A stretch of 64,000 bases of DNA from NCBI GenBank assembly GCA_016712045.1, contig JADJRV010000007.1, forward strand, positions 62,001-126,000. The letters are read 5' to 3'. The stretch is from Chloracidobacterium sp. GTDB lineage: Bacteria > Acidobacteriota > Blastocatellia > Pyrinomonadales > Pyrinomonadaceae. Shown here piece after piece: positions 35,167 to 44,601 of this stretch. The notes under the pieces are model-generated. The model was not told where the DNA came from, did no database searches, and was given only the letters and a program-made list of their open reading frames with translations. The number at the start of each line of letters is the position of its first letter. Position 1 is the first letter of the stretch. The position numbers and the translations under genes were made by a program.

Positions 35167-35239
35167 GCGGCTCTGCCGCTCTATTTGCGGAAAAGCTATG
35201 CTTTTCCGTTAGTGGAAATTAACTTTGCGGCTATGCCGC
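35167..35239. repeat. Triple hairpin with CTATG/CTCTG loops between glyS and ftcD
   Basis: Three consecutive hairpins share a 5-nt loop: GCGG-CTCTG-CCGC (35167-35179), CGGAAAAG-CTATG-CTTTTCCG (35188-35208) and GCGG-CTATG-CCGC (35227-35239). Stems differ but loops are near-identical, unlike the word-repeat hairpins. The ftcD ATG follows 24 bp later. Confidence 0.8.
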
Positions 35240-35262
35240 CGTTTGATGACAGAATCAAAGTC

Positions 35263-36962
35263 ATGAAAAAACTGATCGAATGCGTCCCAAATTTTAGCGA
35301 AGGCCGCGATATGGCGGCGATGAAGCAGATCACCGACGAGATCGACCGGGTCGAGGGCGTAAAGCTGCTCGACGTCGATCCCGGCTATTCGACGAATCGA
35401 ACGGTTGTTACGTTTGTCGGGACACCTGACGAGGTTGTCGAGGCTGCGTTTCAAGCGGTCAAAAAAGCTCAGGAACTGATCGATATGCGTCGCCACAAAG
35501 GCGACCATCCGCGGTTTGGAGCGACGGACGTTTGTCCGCTTATACCGATCTCGGGCGTGACTATGGATGAGTGTGCCGAATACGCTCGTAAACTCGGTGA
35601 ACGGATAGGCGGCGAACTTTGCATTCCCGTTTATCTCTACGAAAATGCAGCAATGCACGAAATACGCCGGAACCTCGCCAATTGCCGCGAGGGCGAGTAC
35701 GAGGGTCTAAAAGATAAGATCGCGTCGACCGATTGGAAGCCTGATTTCGGCCCACCGGAATTCAATGAGAGCGTCGCTCGTTCGGGTGCAGTTGCGGTCG
35801 GGGCGAGAGATTTTCTCATCGCGGTAAATTTTAATCTCAATACAACATCGACACGTCGAGCCAATGCGATCGCGTTCGATGTTCGCGAAAAAGGCCGCAC
35901 AAAACGTGAGGGTAATCCGATCACCGGCAAGATCGTAAAAGACGAGAATGGAGAGCCTGTGATGCTGCCCGGCACGCTCAAGGGGACAAAGGCCATCGGC
36001 TGGTACATCGCCGAATACGGCATCGCTCAGGTGTCGATGAATATTACCAACCTCGCCGAGACGCCGCTGCATATCGCTTTCGAAGAGGTTCGCGAAAAAG
36101 CTCGTAATCGTGGTCTGCGGGTGACGGGGCTTGAGATAGTGGGACTTGTGCCGAAAAAGGCGATCATTGACGCAGGTAAATATTATCTCGCCAAACAAGG
36201 GCGTTCGCTTGGGATTACGGAAGCAGAGACGATCAAGATCGCGATCAAATCGATGGGCCTCGACGATCTCAAACCTTTCGTCGCCGCGGAAAAGATCATC
36301 GAATACGTCCTCGCGGCTGAATACAAAACTGACAGCCTTGTCGACCTGACGTGTCGGGGCTTTGCGGACGAAACGGCCTCTGAGTCGCCCGCTCCCGGCG
36401 GCGGCTCGATCGCGGCATACATGGGAGCCCTCGGGGCGGCACTCGCGACAATGGTCGCAAATCTGTCTTCGCACAAAGCCGGTTGGGACGACCGCTGGCA
36501 AGAGTTTTCCGACTGGGCCGTCAAAGGCCAGCAGATCAAAGACGACCTTCTCTTTCTGGTTGACGAAGACACCAACTCATTTAACAAGGTGATGGATGCC
36601 TTTGGCCTGCCAAAACCACTGACGAAGAAAAGGCGGCTCGGACGACCGCGATCCAGGAAGCCACAAAATACGCGACTGAGATCCCTTTCCGCACGATGCA
36701 GCGCACATTTGACGCCTTTGAGATCATAAGGGCGATGGTCGAGGACGGCAACCCAAATTCCGTTACCGACGCCGGTGTCGGTGCCCTCTGTGCCCGTTCC
36801 GCCATAATCGGAGCATATATGAACGTCCGAATAAACGCCGCAGGCCTAAAAAATCGTGAGTTCGCTGATGAAATACTTGCCAGAGGTGCTGAGATCGAAC
36901 GCAAAGCAATCGAGGTAGAGGCCGCGATCATCGAGATCGTTAATGCGAAAATAGATCAATAG
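35263..36962 (+). CDS. ftcD: Bifunctional glutamate formimidoyltransferase / formimidoyl-THF cyclodeaminase (frameshifted)
   Basis: From ATG 35263, MKKLIECVPNFSEGRD begins the formiminotransferase half, with HKGDHPRFGATDVCPLIPI. The cyclodeaminase half begins near residue 365 (GFADETASESPAPGGGSIAAYMGALGAALATMV). The frame breaks near 36609-36617 (CCAAAACCACTG); the other frame continues TDEEKAARTTAIQEATKYATEIPFRTMQ and ends KIDQ at 36962. The joined length is ~566 residues. It moves a formimino group from formiminoglutamate to tetrahydrofolate in histidine breakdown, then releases ammonia. An upstream TTG start would read through the CTATG hairpins and is rejected. Confidence 0.88.
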
Positions 36963-36995
36963 CCGTCCTTTCGACATATAAATCAAGCTTTCCAA

Positions 36996-38110
36996 ATGGA
37001 TCAAAACGGCGTATTAAATTCGAAATTGCTTCGCTTCGGCTTATCTGTCGCGGCGGTTTTGTTGGCCGCCATCGGTCTGATCGAATTGCGGGAAAAGGTT
37101 AATTCGACGACGGTTGCGTTGGCATTTTTGGTTATCGTTTTGTCCGCCGCTACTTTTTTTGGCCGTAACCCTGCATTGCTGGCTTCATTTGTGGCGATGC
37201 TGTGCTTTAACTATTTTTTTCTGCCTCCGGTTCACACGTGGACGATCTCGGACCCGCAAAATCTAGTAGCCTGGACAGCTTTTACGATAACGGCTCTCGT
37301 CGCGGGCGAGCTTTCGGCTTATGCAAATCGTCGAGCACGCGAAGCGGAGCAGTTGTATGAAGAATTGCAAAAGCCTTTGCGGCGGCAACTGAGGCAGAGG
37401 CTTTGAAGCAGAGCGAGAAGTTAAAATCGGCGTTGCTCGATGCCGTGACGCACGATCTGCGAACGCCGCTGACCTCGATCAAGGCTTCGGTCACGACGCT
37501 GCTCGACAGCGAAGGTGGTCATCGCACGATCGAACTGGGTAGCGAAGGCCGCGCCGAGTTCCTCGCCATCATTAACGAAGAGACCGACCGCCTCAACGGC
37601 TTTATCGAAGGTATGGTCCAGCTAGCTCGCATTGAGGCCGGGTCTGCTAACTCAAGCGGGAAGCTTGCAAACGTCGAAGAGATCATCACCATTGCTCTCG
37701 AACGTGCCGAAGCCGTTGTTGCACAGCATCATCTCACTCTTAACATCCAGAGGGAGTTGCCGCTGATCCGCGTTGATGCGAGAGCGATCGCCGAAGTGAT
37801 CTACAATCTAGTCGAAAATGCCGCGAAATACTCGCCGCCGGACACGACCATCACGATAACCGCTGCATCACACGGCAATGCCGTGCTGATCTCGGTGATG
37901 GACGAAGGTAAAGGGATCGCGGTTGAGTCTCGTGAAAAAGTATTTGAGAAATTTGTCCGGCTCGATGGCGACCGCACAGATGGGCTTGGTCTTGGGCTCG
38001 CGATCGCACGCGGCATCGTCGAGGCGCAAAATGGAACAGTCGAGATCAAGTCTGGCGATAATAACTCCGGTACGAAAGTAAAGTTGACGCTGCCAATAGG
38101 AGAGGAATGA
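36996..38110 (+). CDS. kdpD: KdpD C-terminal-type sensor histidine kinase (frameshifted)
   Basis: The N-terminal ~110 residues hold four hydrophobic segments of the KdpD/DUF4118 type (NSTTVALAFLVIVLSAATFFGRNPALLASFVAMLCFNYFFLPPVHT). The frame breaks near 37370-37378; a one-base shift restores FAAATEAEALKQSEKLKSALLDAVTHDLRTPLTS with the phospho-accepting His. The N-box (VIYNLVENAAKYSP) and G-boxes (DEGKGIA, GLGLGLAIARGIVE) follow. The corrected length is ~370 residues. It lacks the KdpD N-terminal Usp/ATP-binding half, which is encoded separately at 44602-45786. Overlaps kdpE by 4 bp. Confidence 0.88.
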
Positions 38111-38808
38111 GCGAGCCGCAGAAAGTTTTGGTGGTTGACGATGAGCCGCAGATAACACGCGTTTTACGTCACAGCCTGACGGCACATCGCTACGACGTGC
38201 GGACGGCGGCAGACGGAATATCGGCGCTCGATACCTTTCGCGATTGGCATCCTGATCTGATAATAACGGATCTGCAAATGCCTGAGATGGACGGAATTGA
38301 GCTTTGCCGCGAAGTGCGAAAGACCTCGACCTTGCCGATAATTATCTTGTCCGTAATAGGCGAAGAGCGGACCAAGGTCGCGGCCCTCGACGCCGGGGCG
38401 GACGACTATGTGACCAAGCCATTTGGTATCGACGAACTGCTTGCCCGCGTCCGTGCGGCACTCCGCCGCCTGCCTGACGCCCACGAAGATTCGGAATCTA
38501 TCCTCGAAGACGGCGATTTTCACATCAATCCATCCACACGCGAAGTGGCCGTAAATGGTGAATCGATCCATCTTACACCAAAGGAGTTTGACCTGCTCGT
38601 TTTCCTATTTCGCAACCGCAACAAGGTCATGACGCATCGCTCTATCCTCACGGCAATCTGGGGGGGCAATTTTACTGAGCAGACGGAATACCTTCGCGTG
38701 TTCGTCGGCCAACTCCGCAAGAAAGTTGAAGTAGATCCATCGCAACCCAAATATATCCGCACCGAACCTTGGGTCGGCTATCGTTTTCTCACCCAACCAG
38801 AGTCGTAA
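38107..38808 (+). CDS. kdpE: KdpE-type OmpR-family response regulator
   Basis: 233 residues. Receiver domain: VLVVDDEPQI, phospho-acceptor Asp in DLIITDLQMPEMDG, and KPFGIDEL. The C-terminal winged helix (~135-230) has LTPKEFDLLVFLFRNRNKVMTHRSIL and the recognition/wing segment EYLRVFVGQLRKKVEVDPSQPKYIRTEPWVGYRF. ATGA overlap with the kinase gene indicates coupling. Expected to activate the kdp structural genes under K+ limitation; candidate sites lie directly downstream. Confidence 0.92.
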   Translation: MSEPQKVLVVDDEPQITRVLRHSLTAHRYDVRTAADGISALDTFRDWHPDLIITDLQMPEMDGIELCREVRKTSTLPIIILSVIGEERTKVAALDAGADDYVTKPFGIDELLARVRAALRRLPDAHEDSESILEDGDFHINPSTREVAVNGESIHLTPKEFDLLVFLFRNRNKVMTHRSILTAIWGGNFTEQTEYLRVFVGQLRKKVEVDPSQPKYIRTEPWVGYRFLTQPES

Positions 38809-38813
38809 AAATC

Positions 38814-38868
38814 TTTACGAACTTTTTATAAAACCCTTACTTCACACTTATTCCGCTGTCGCTAATCT
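38814..38868 (+). promoter_or_regulatory. Putative kdp promoter with four 11-bp-phased repeats
   Basis: The pentamers TTTAC, TTTAT, CTTAC and CTTAT start at 38814, 38825, 38836 and 38847, exactly 11 bp apart. TTCACA (38841-38846) and TAATCT (38863-38868), 16 bp apart, form a plausible promoter overlapping the last repeat. Helix-phased direct repeats just upstream of or over -35 are how OmpR-family regulators such as KdpE bind. The first downstream gene (38911) has a good AAGGAGATC. Confidence 0.6.
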
Positions 38869-38910
38869 CTAATTGTCGGTTGCTCAAACGCACGACAAGG
38901 AGATCACGCA

Positions 38911-39210
38911 ATGAAAGGCGATACCGGAACAACTGCACCGATCCTCGGAAATACTTCGCTATCGGGCATGAAACGGCGACGAGCTAAGTCGAATACCCGG
39001 CTTCGGCCGCTGGTCTTTTCGATACTCGCGATGTTTGGTGTGTTCGGCGGCATCTCGTCGCTGTTTGTCGGTATCGTTTGCGTGATCGTTCATGGTGCGG
39101 TCTCGCATGACGTTGTTCTAAATCAGGTTGGCACAGGTCTATTGATAGTTGCCATCCCGATGATATTAATAGGCTCGATCTTTTTAGATGAGATCGAAGG
39201 AAAGAAATGA
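38911..39210 (+). CDS. Small kdp-operon membrane protein, function unknown
   Basis: 99 residues. A basic cytoplasmic-type N-terminus (MKRRRAKSNTRLRP) precedes two hydrophobic helices (LVFSILAMFGVFGGISSLFVGIVCVIVHGAV and TGLLIVAIPMILIGSIFLDE). AAGGAGATCACGCA precedes the ATG. Overlaps the next gene by 4 bp and lies between kdpE and the structural genes, so a role in the K+ system is inferred from position only. Confidence 0.7.
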   Translation: MKGDTGTTAPILGNTSLSGMKRRRAKSNTRLRPLVFSILAMFGVFGGISSLFVGIVCVIVHGAVSHDVVLNQVGTGLLIVAIPMILIGSIFLDEIEGKK

Positions 39211-39908
39211 AAAAGCAATTATTCTTAGTGGCGATCCTGCTTGGAACGTCCGTTTTTGTCCGCGCTCAGCAGACTATTTTTAATGTTCCGACGACCGACG
39301 TCTTAGACAAAGGCAAGGTCTATTTCGAACTCGATGCTTCGTTTAAGACGAATAACCAGATCGCTCTGAACCGGTTTTCCAGTTTTGTTCCTCGAGTTGT
39401 TGTCGGTGTTGGCGGCAATGTCGAGGTCGGATTTAACGTTACGGGAAATATTCAACCAGGAAGCGATTCGACCACATTTGTGCCGACCGTCAAGTGGAAA
39501 TTTTATCAGAACAAGAAAAAAGACATTGCGTTGATCGCCGGAACTAATTTTTACATCCCAGTGCGCAACCGCACTTACAACATAGGGACTTACTCGTATA
39601 TTGCAGTTAGCAAGACGATGAATAAAACACGGCTGACCGCAGGTGGTTATGTCGCGAGCAAGAATGTGTTCGCAGCTAACGCAGTGCGTGCCGGCGGACA
39701 GTTTGGCATTGAGCAGACCGTCAACAGTAAATTTACCGTCGCCGCTGACTGGATCACCGGAAAGCACGCTAGCGGATATTTCACCCCCGGGGTGTTTTAC
39801 AAACCGACGCCAAAACTTACGACGTATTGGGGATATTCGATCGGTAACAGCCAGGCAAGACAGGGCAATCATTATTTCTTGTTCGAATTTGGCTACAACT
39901 TTAATTAG
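39207..39908 (+). CDS. Outer-membrane beta-barrel protein in the kdp operon
   Basis: 233 residues. Signal peptide (MKKQLFLVAILLGTSVFVRAQ). Alternating aromatic/polar strands throughout (for example KVYFELDASFKTN, TVKWKFYQNKKKDIALIAGTNFY, YFTPGVFYKPTPKLTTYWGYS) and a C-terminal strand FLFEFGYNFN ending in an aromatic-Asn pair are typical of outer-membrane barrels. No homology to a named porin is recognised. Position among kdp genes suggests K+ passage across the outer membrane or osmotic sensing. Confidence 0.75.
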   Translation: MKKQLFLVAILLGTSVFVRAQQTIFNVPTTDVLDKGKVYFELDASFKTNNQIALNRFSSFVPRVVVGVGGNVEVGFNVTGNIQPGSDSTTFVPTVKWKFYQNKKKDIALIAGTNFYIPVRNRTYNIGTYSYIAVSKTMNKTRLTAGGYVASKNVFAANAVRAGGQFGIEQTVNSKFTVAADWITGKHASGYFTPGVFYKPTPKLTTYWGYSIGNSQARQGNHYFLFEFGYNFN

Positions 39909-39916
39909 GAGACACC

Positions 39917-40018
39917 ATGACCGATCTGATCTTTATTGGCGTAATTCTCGGATTTTTTCTCATCGCGATAGGCTATATGGCCGCTTGTGAGAGTCTGCGA
40001 AAAGGAGCAAAAAAATGA
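39917..40018 (+). CDS. 33-residue kdp-associated membrane peptide
   Basis: MTDLIFIGVILGFFLIAIGY followed by MAACESLRKGAKK: one transmembrane helix, then a Cys-Glu-x-Leu motif and a basic end. Small peptides of this pattern (FF...Y...CE-L) are found just ahead of kdpF/kdpA in several phyla as I recall them; I cannot check this here. TTAGGAGACACC supplies a ribosome-binding site. Its stop overlaps the kdpF start (ATGA). Confidence 0.7.
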   Translation: MTDLIFIGVILGFFLIAIGYMAACESLRKGAKK

Positions 40019-40104
40019 ACTGGGAAAGCATTTTGGCGGCACTCTGTGCGGTTTTATTGTTGATCTATTTGGTTTATGCGCTCTTGCGCCCTGAGAAATT
40101 CTAA
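40015..40104 (+). CDS. kdpF: KdpF small subunit
   Basis: 29 residues (MNWESILAALCAVLLLIYLV then YALLRPEKF): one transmembrane helix ending in the L-x-x-P-E-(K/R)-F motif of KdpF. KdpF stabilises the KdpFABC K+ pump. GAAAAGGAGC precedes the ATG; kdpA starts 5 bp after. Confidence 0.9.
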   Translation: MNWESILAALCAVLLLIYLVYALLRPEKF

Positions 40105-40109
40105 AAACC

Positions 40110-41912
40110 ATGACTTATAACGGACTATTACAAATACTTTTCTTTCTTGTGGTCCTCACACTTTTGGCAAAGCCAATGGGCGTCATTCTGCTAAGGGTTT
40201 ATAACGGCGAAAAGACATTTCTGGATCTTATTTTTAAGCCCATCGAGCGGCTTATCTATAAGATAACGCGGGTCGATGCGACGCGAGAGATGAACTGGAA
40301 GCAGTACGGCGTCGCGATGCTGATCTTTAGCCTTGTCTCGTCGCTTGCGTTGTACGCGATGCAGCGATTTCAGTTTTATCTACCGCTAAACCCTCAATCA
40401 TTTGCCGGGCCCAGCGAACATTCGTCGTTCAACACGGCGGTCTCGTTTGTTACAAACACCAACTGGCAAGGCTACGTCGGCGAAACGACGATGAGCTATC
40501 TAACGCAGATGGCCGGTCTTGCCGTGCAGAATTTCAAATCTGCTGCTGTCGGAATGGCGCTTGCGATCGTTTTTATTCGCGGCATATCCCGTTTCGAAAC
40601 CGAAAAGCTTGGCAATTTTTGGGTTGACCTGACTCGCGGGACGCTTTATGTTTTGCTCCCGCTTTCGTTTCTAGCAGCGGTATTTTTTGTGTCACAGGGC
40701 GTTGTACAGAACTTTAAACCTTATGACACGGCAAAGCTGACAGATATTCAGACAGTTCAAGTTGATAAGAAAGACGCCGATGGCAATGTCGTTAAGGATG
40801 AAAAAGGCGAAAACGTAAAAGAAGATCAAATTGTCGATACGCAGACCATTGCCCAAGGGCCGGTAGCGTCGCAACTTGCGATAAAGATGTTTGGCACTAA
40901 TGGGGGAGGCTTTTTTAACGCAAACTCCGCCCATCCGTTCGAAAATCCGACGCCTTTGTCCAATTTTGTTCAGATGCTGCTGATCCTGCTTATTCCGGCC
41001 GGGTTCACCTACACGCTTGGGCGGATGGTCAGATCGCAAAGCCACGGCTGGGCGGTTTATGCAGCCATGATGATGCTGCTGGTCGCAGGGGTCTTTACGC
41101 TCTGCTACGCCGAATCGCGGGGAAATCCGCTTTATCCAAACAGTGTCGATCAAACGGTTGTTGGTGGAAATTTTGAGGGTAAGGAAACAAGGTTTGGCGT
41201 CGCGAACTCGGCATTATTTGCGACGGTCACGACCGATGCTTCGTGCGGAGCGGTCAACTCGATGCATGACAGTTTCACTCCGATCGGCGGACTCGTTCCG
41301 ATGGTAAATATTCTGCTCGGCGAGGTCATTTTTGGCGGCGTCGGGGCCGGTATGTACGGGATCCTCATAATGGTGATCTTGACGGTATTTATCGCCGGCC
41401 TGATGGTGGGACGGACCCCGGAATATCTTGGTAAAAAGATCGAGGCGTACGATGTGCAGATGGCGATGCTTTATATCCTCATCTTCCCGCTCATCATTTT
41501 GGGCTTTACGGCGATCTCGTCAATTTCACCGGACTTTGGCTTAACGTCGCTAAATAATCAAGGGGCACATGGCCTGTCGGAGATCTTTTACGCCTTTACA
41601 TCAGCGACCGGCAACAACGGCTCCGCGTTCGCCGGGATCAGTGCAAACACGCTTTGGTACAACACAACGCTTGGCGTCGCTATGCTCATTGGTCGATTCA
41701 TGATGATAATCCCGATGCTGGCGATAGCCGGAAATCTTGCACAGAAGAAAATCGTCCCTGCGAGTCTCGGCACATTTCCGGTCAACACCGCGCTGTTTAG
41801 CATTTTGCTTATCAGCGTGATCCTGATAGTGGGAGCATTGACTTTCTTTCCGGTATTAAGCCTATCGCCGATCCTGGAGCATTTTCAGATGGTGAACGGA
41901 CAGACATTTTAG
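40110..41912 (+). CDS. kdpA: Potassium-transporting ATPase subunit A
   Basis: 600 residues, slightly longer than the usual ~560 because of a charged insert (QVDKKDADGNVVKDEKGENVKED, ~210-235). K+-channel-like pore loops are visible: TNTNWQGYVGE, FGTNGGGFFNANSAHPFENPTP, TDASCGAVNSMHDSFTPIGG and TSATGNNGSAFAG. KdpA binds and conducts K+ in the high-affinity, ATP-driven pump with KdpB. Confidence 0.97.
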   Translation: MTYNGLLQILFFLVVLTLLAKPMGVILLRVYNGEKTFLDLIFKPIERLIYKITRVDATREMNWKQYGVAMLIFSLVSSLALYAMQRFQFYLPLNPQSFAGPSEHSSFNTAVSFVTNTNWQGYVGETTMSYLTQMAGLAVQNFKSAAVGMALAIVFIRGISRFETEKLGNFWVDLTRGTLYVLLPLSFLAAVFFVSQGVVQNFKPYDTAKLTDIQTVQVDKKDADGNVVKDEKGENVKEDQIVDTQTIAQGPVASQLAIKMFGTNGGGFFNANSAHPFENPTPLSNFVQMLLILLIPAGFTYTLGRMVRSQSHGWAVYAAMMMLLVAGVFTLCYAESRGNPLYPNSVDQTVVGGNFEGKETRFGVANSALFATVTTDASCGAVNSMHDSFTPIGGLVPMVNILLGEVIFGGVGAGMYGILIMVILTVFIAGLMVGRTPEYLGKKIEAYDVQMAMLYILIFPLIILGFTAISSISPDFGLTSLNNQGAHGLSEIFYAFTSATGNNGSAFAGISANTLWYNTTLGVAMLIGRFMMIIPMLAIAGNLAQKKIVPASLGTFPVNTALFSILLISVILIVGALTFFPVLSLSPILEHFQMVNGQTF

Positions 41913-41916
41913 TTAT

Positions 41917-43965
41917 ATGAAAAACGCAATTTCAATTTGGGACAGCAAAATAATCAAACAGGCATTGGCAGGATCGGTGCAAAAGCTCGATCCACGTAAG
42001 ATGCTGAAAAATCCGGTGATGTTTGTGGTCGAGGTGGGTGCGGTATTTTTAAGCATAAAGCTCCTGCTAAGCATTTTTACACCCTCGGCACAGAGCAGTT
42101 TTGGGTTTGAGATCCAGATCACGCTATGGCTGTGGTTCACCGTTTTGTTCGCGAATTTTGCCGAGGCTATGGCCGAAGGACGCGGCAAGGCACAAGCCGA
42201 TACGCTTCGTAAATCAAAGACCGAGACCAGTGCAACGTTGATCGAGCCCGACGGAACAAAACGGGTGGTCGCTGCACCAGAATTACGTAAGGGGGACGTC
42301 GTTTATGTCGAGGCGGGTGAGTTTATTCCAGGCGATGGAGAGGTTGTCGAAGGCGTTGCGTCGGTGGACGAATCCGCGATAACTGGCGAATCGGCCCCGG
42401 TCATTCGCGAATCCGGCGGTGACCGCTCGGCGGTGACTGGTGGAACTCGTGTGCTGTCTGATTGGATCAAAGTAAAAATCACATCGAATCCGGGCGAGAC
42501 GTTTATCGATCGCATGATCGCCCTTGTAGAAGGAGCATCGAGACAAAAAACGCCAAACGAGATCGCTCTACATATACTCTTGGCCGGATTGACCATCGTC
42601 TTTTTACTCGCCGTCGTTACCCTACAGCCATTTGCGATGTATTCAAACGCGACGCAGACGATCTTTGTACTTATATCACTTCTTGTTTGTTTGATTCCTA
42701 CGACGATCGGCGGATTGCTGTCGGCTATCGGGATCGCTGGAATGGACAGGCTGATACAGCATAACGTGCTGGCGATGTCCGGTCGTGCGGTCGAGGCGGC
42801 GGGTGATGTAAATACGCTGCTGCTCGATAAGACTGGCACGATAACGTTGGGCAATCGTCAGGCGAGCGAATTTATTCCGCTCGCTGGTATTGAGGCAAAG
42901 GAATTTGCTAATGCCGCACAGCTTTCTTCACTCGCAGATGAGACGCCGGAGGGGAGGTCGATAGTCAGTCTGGCCGACACAGCTTATGGACTAGACAGCA
43001 AGGGTGCCGCCCAATTGTTTGGCGATCATGCGGAGTTCATCCCGTTTACAGCCCAAACCCGTATGTCCGGTGTCAATCTCGATGGCCGCGAGATCCGCAA
43101 AGGTGCGGTCGATGCGATCGAAAAATATGTCGCGAGCGGCGGACACCAATCGCCCGCGGAGTTGCGTGAAGTCGTCGAAAGGATCGCAAAGGCGGGTGGC
43201 ACACCGCTCGTGGTCGCAGATAATCACAAACCGCTCGGCGTAATATATCTTAAAGATATCGTAAAAAGCGGGATGGTCGAACGATTTGCCCAGTTGCGGC
43301 GGATGGGGATCAAGACCGTGATGATCACGGGTGACAATCCGCTCACTGCCGCGTCGATCGCACGCGAGGCAGGGGTTGACGATTTTCTTGCCGAGGCTAC
43401 ACCCGAAGACAAAATGGCTCTCATCAAACGCGAACAAGCCGAGGGCAAGCTTGTCGCCATGACCGGCGACGGGACAAATGACGCGCCGGCCCTTGCCCAA
43501 GCCGATGTTGGCGTTGCAATGAACACCGGGACACAAGCTGCGAAAGAAGCCGGTAACATGGTCGATCTCGATAGTGATCCGACAAAATTGATCGAGGTTG
43601 TGGAGATCGGTAAACAGCTTTTGATGACGCGTGGGGCATTGACCACGTTTTCGATTGCCAATGATGTCGCAAAGTATTTCGCGATCATCCCGGCGATGTT
43701 CGCGGCGACATTTCCTGTGTTAAATGCCCTGAACATCATGGGACTTAAGACACCGCAGTCGGCGATTCTTTCGGCTGTTATTTTTAATGCGCTGGTGATT
43801 ATCGCGTTGATCCCGCTCGCCTTGCGTGGCGTGAAATATCGCCCGATGTCGGCGTCGAGCCTGTTACAGCGAAATCTGTTGATCTATGGCCTGGGCGGCT
43901 TGGTCGCACCGTTTGTAGGTATAAAGCTGATCGATATCGTTATCACAGCGTTGGGATTAGCCTAA
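41917..43965 (+). CDS. kdpB: Potassium-transporting ATPase ATP-binding subunit B
   Basis: 682 residues. P-type ATPase motifs: SAITGESAPV (actuator), LLLDKTGTITLGNR (phosphorylated Asp), KGAVDAI, TGDNPLTAASIA and MTGDGTNDAPALAQADVGVAMN. Family IA, K+-specific. 4 bp after kdpA; kdpC follows after 10 bp. Confidence 0.97.
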   Translation: MKNAISIWDSKIIKQALAGSVQKLDPRKMLKNPVMFVVEVGAVFLSIKLLLSIFTPSAQSSFGFEIQITLWLWFTVLFANFAEAMAEGRGKAQADTLRKSKTETSATLIEPDGTKRVVAAPELRKGDVVYVEAGEFIPGDGEVVEGVASVDESAITGESAPVIRESGGDRSAVTGGTRVLSDWIKVKITSNPGETFIDRMIALVEGASRQKTPNEIALHILLAGLTIVFLLAVVTLQPFAMYSNATQTIFVLISLLVCLIPTTIGGLLSAIGIAGMDRLIQHNVLAMSGRAVEAAGDVNTLLLDKTGTITLGNRQASEFIPLAGIEAKEFANAAQLSSLADETPEGRSIVSLADTAYGLDSKGAAQLFGDHAEFIPFTAQTRMSGVNLDGREIRKGAVDAIEKYVASGGHQSPAELREVVERIAKAGGTPLVVADNHKPLGVIYLKDIVKSGMVERFAQLRRMGIKTVMITGDNPLTAASIAREAGVDDFLAEATPEDKMALIKREQAEGKLVAMTGDGTNDAPALAQADVGVAMNTGTQAAKEAGNMVDLDSDPTKLIEVVEIGKQLLMTRGALTTFSIANDVAKYFAIIPAMFAATFPVLNALNIMGLKTPQSAILSAVIFNALVIIALIPLALRGVKYRPMSASSLLQRNLLIYGLGGLVAPFVGIKLIDIVITALGLA

Positions 43966-43975
43966 GGAAAAATAT

Positions 43976-44533
43976 ATGAAAGACTTAATTACATCCGTAT
44001 TAATGTTAGTTGTTTTGACCGTTGCGCTAGGGATTGTCTACCCAATCGCGGTTTGGGGAGTCAGTCGGCTTGCTTTCTCACATCAGGCGAATGGTTCGCT
44101 GATCGAAAAAGACGGGAAAGTTGTCGGTTCGGAACTCATTGGCCAGACATTTAGTTCGCCGGGGTATTTTCACTCACGGCCATCGGCTGCAGGGAATGGG
44201 TATGATGCCGGAGCTTCCAGCGGGTCTAATCTTGGGCCGACCAGCAAAAAGCTGATCGACCGCATCGGTGCTGATGCCGAAACGATGCAGACCGAAAATC
44301 CTGATGCAAAAATTCCGGCTGATCTTGTGACAACAAGTGCGTCGGGCCTCGATCCGCATATTTCACCGGAGGCGGCAGAGTTTCAAGTTGCTCGCATCGC
44401 CAGAGAAAGAAATATGGCCGAAAGCGATGTCCGGCAGATCGTACAGAAGTTTACCGAGGGCCGGCAGCTTGGTTTTTTTGGCGAACCGCGCGTAAATGTG
44501 CTTATGTTAAACCTTGCTCTTGATAAGAAGTAG
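43976..44533 (+). CDS. kdpC: Potassium-transporting ATPase subunit C
   Basis: 185 residues. One N-terminal transmembrane helix, GSELIGQTFSSPGYFHSRPSAAGNGYDAGASSGSNLGPTS, and the C-terminal VTTSASGLDPHISPEAAEFQVARIARER are diagnostic. Periplasmic chaperone of KdpFABC. Next gene is the KdpD N-terminal half. Confidence 0.97.
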   Translation: MKDLITSVLMLVVLTVALGIVYPIAVWGVSRLAFSHQANGSLIEKDGKVVGSELIGQTFSSPGYFHSRPSAAGNGYDAGASSGSNLGPTSKKLIDRIGADAETMQTENPDAKIPADLVTTSASGLDPHISPEAAEFQVARIARERNMAESDVRQIVQKFTEGRQLGFFGEPRVNVLMLNLALDKK

Positions 44534-44601
44534 TTTTGACGAGAGAAGAGAGTTATTAACCAAAGAAAAACTTCTTCTCTTTGTTACAAAGCGGTAAGAA
44601 T

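Noticed and set aside
35185..35262. Upstream TTG start for ftcD
   Set aside because: The extra 26 residues are translated from the CTATG hairpins and have no homology; MKKLIECVPNF is the family start.
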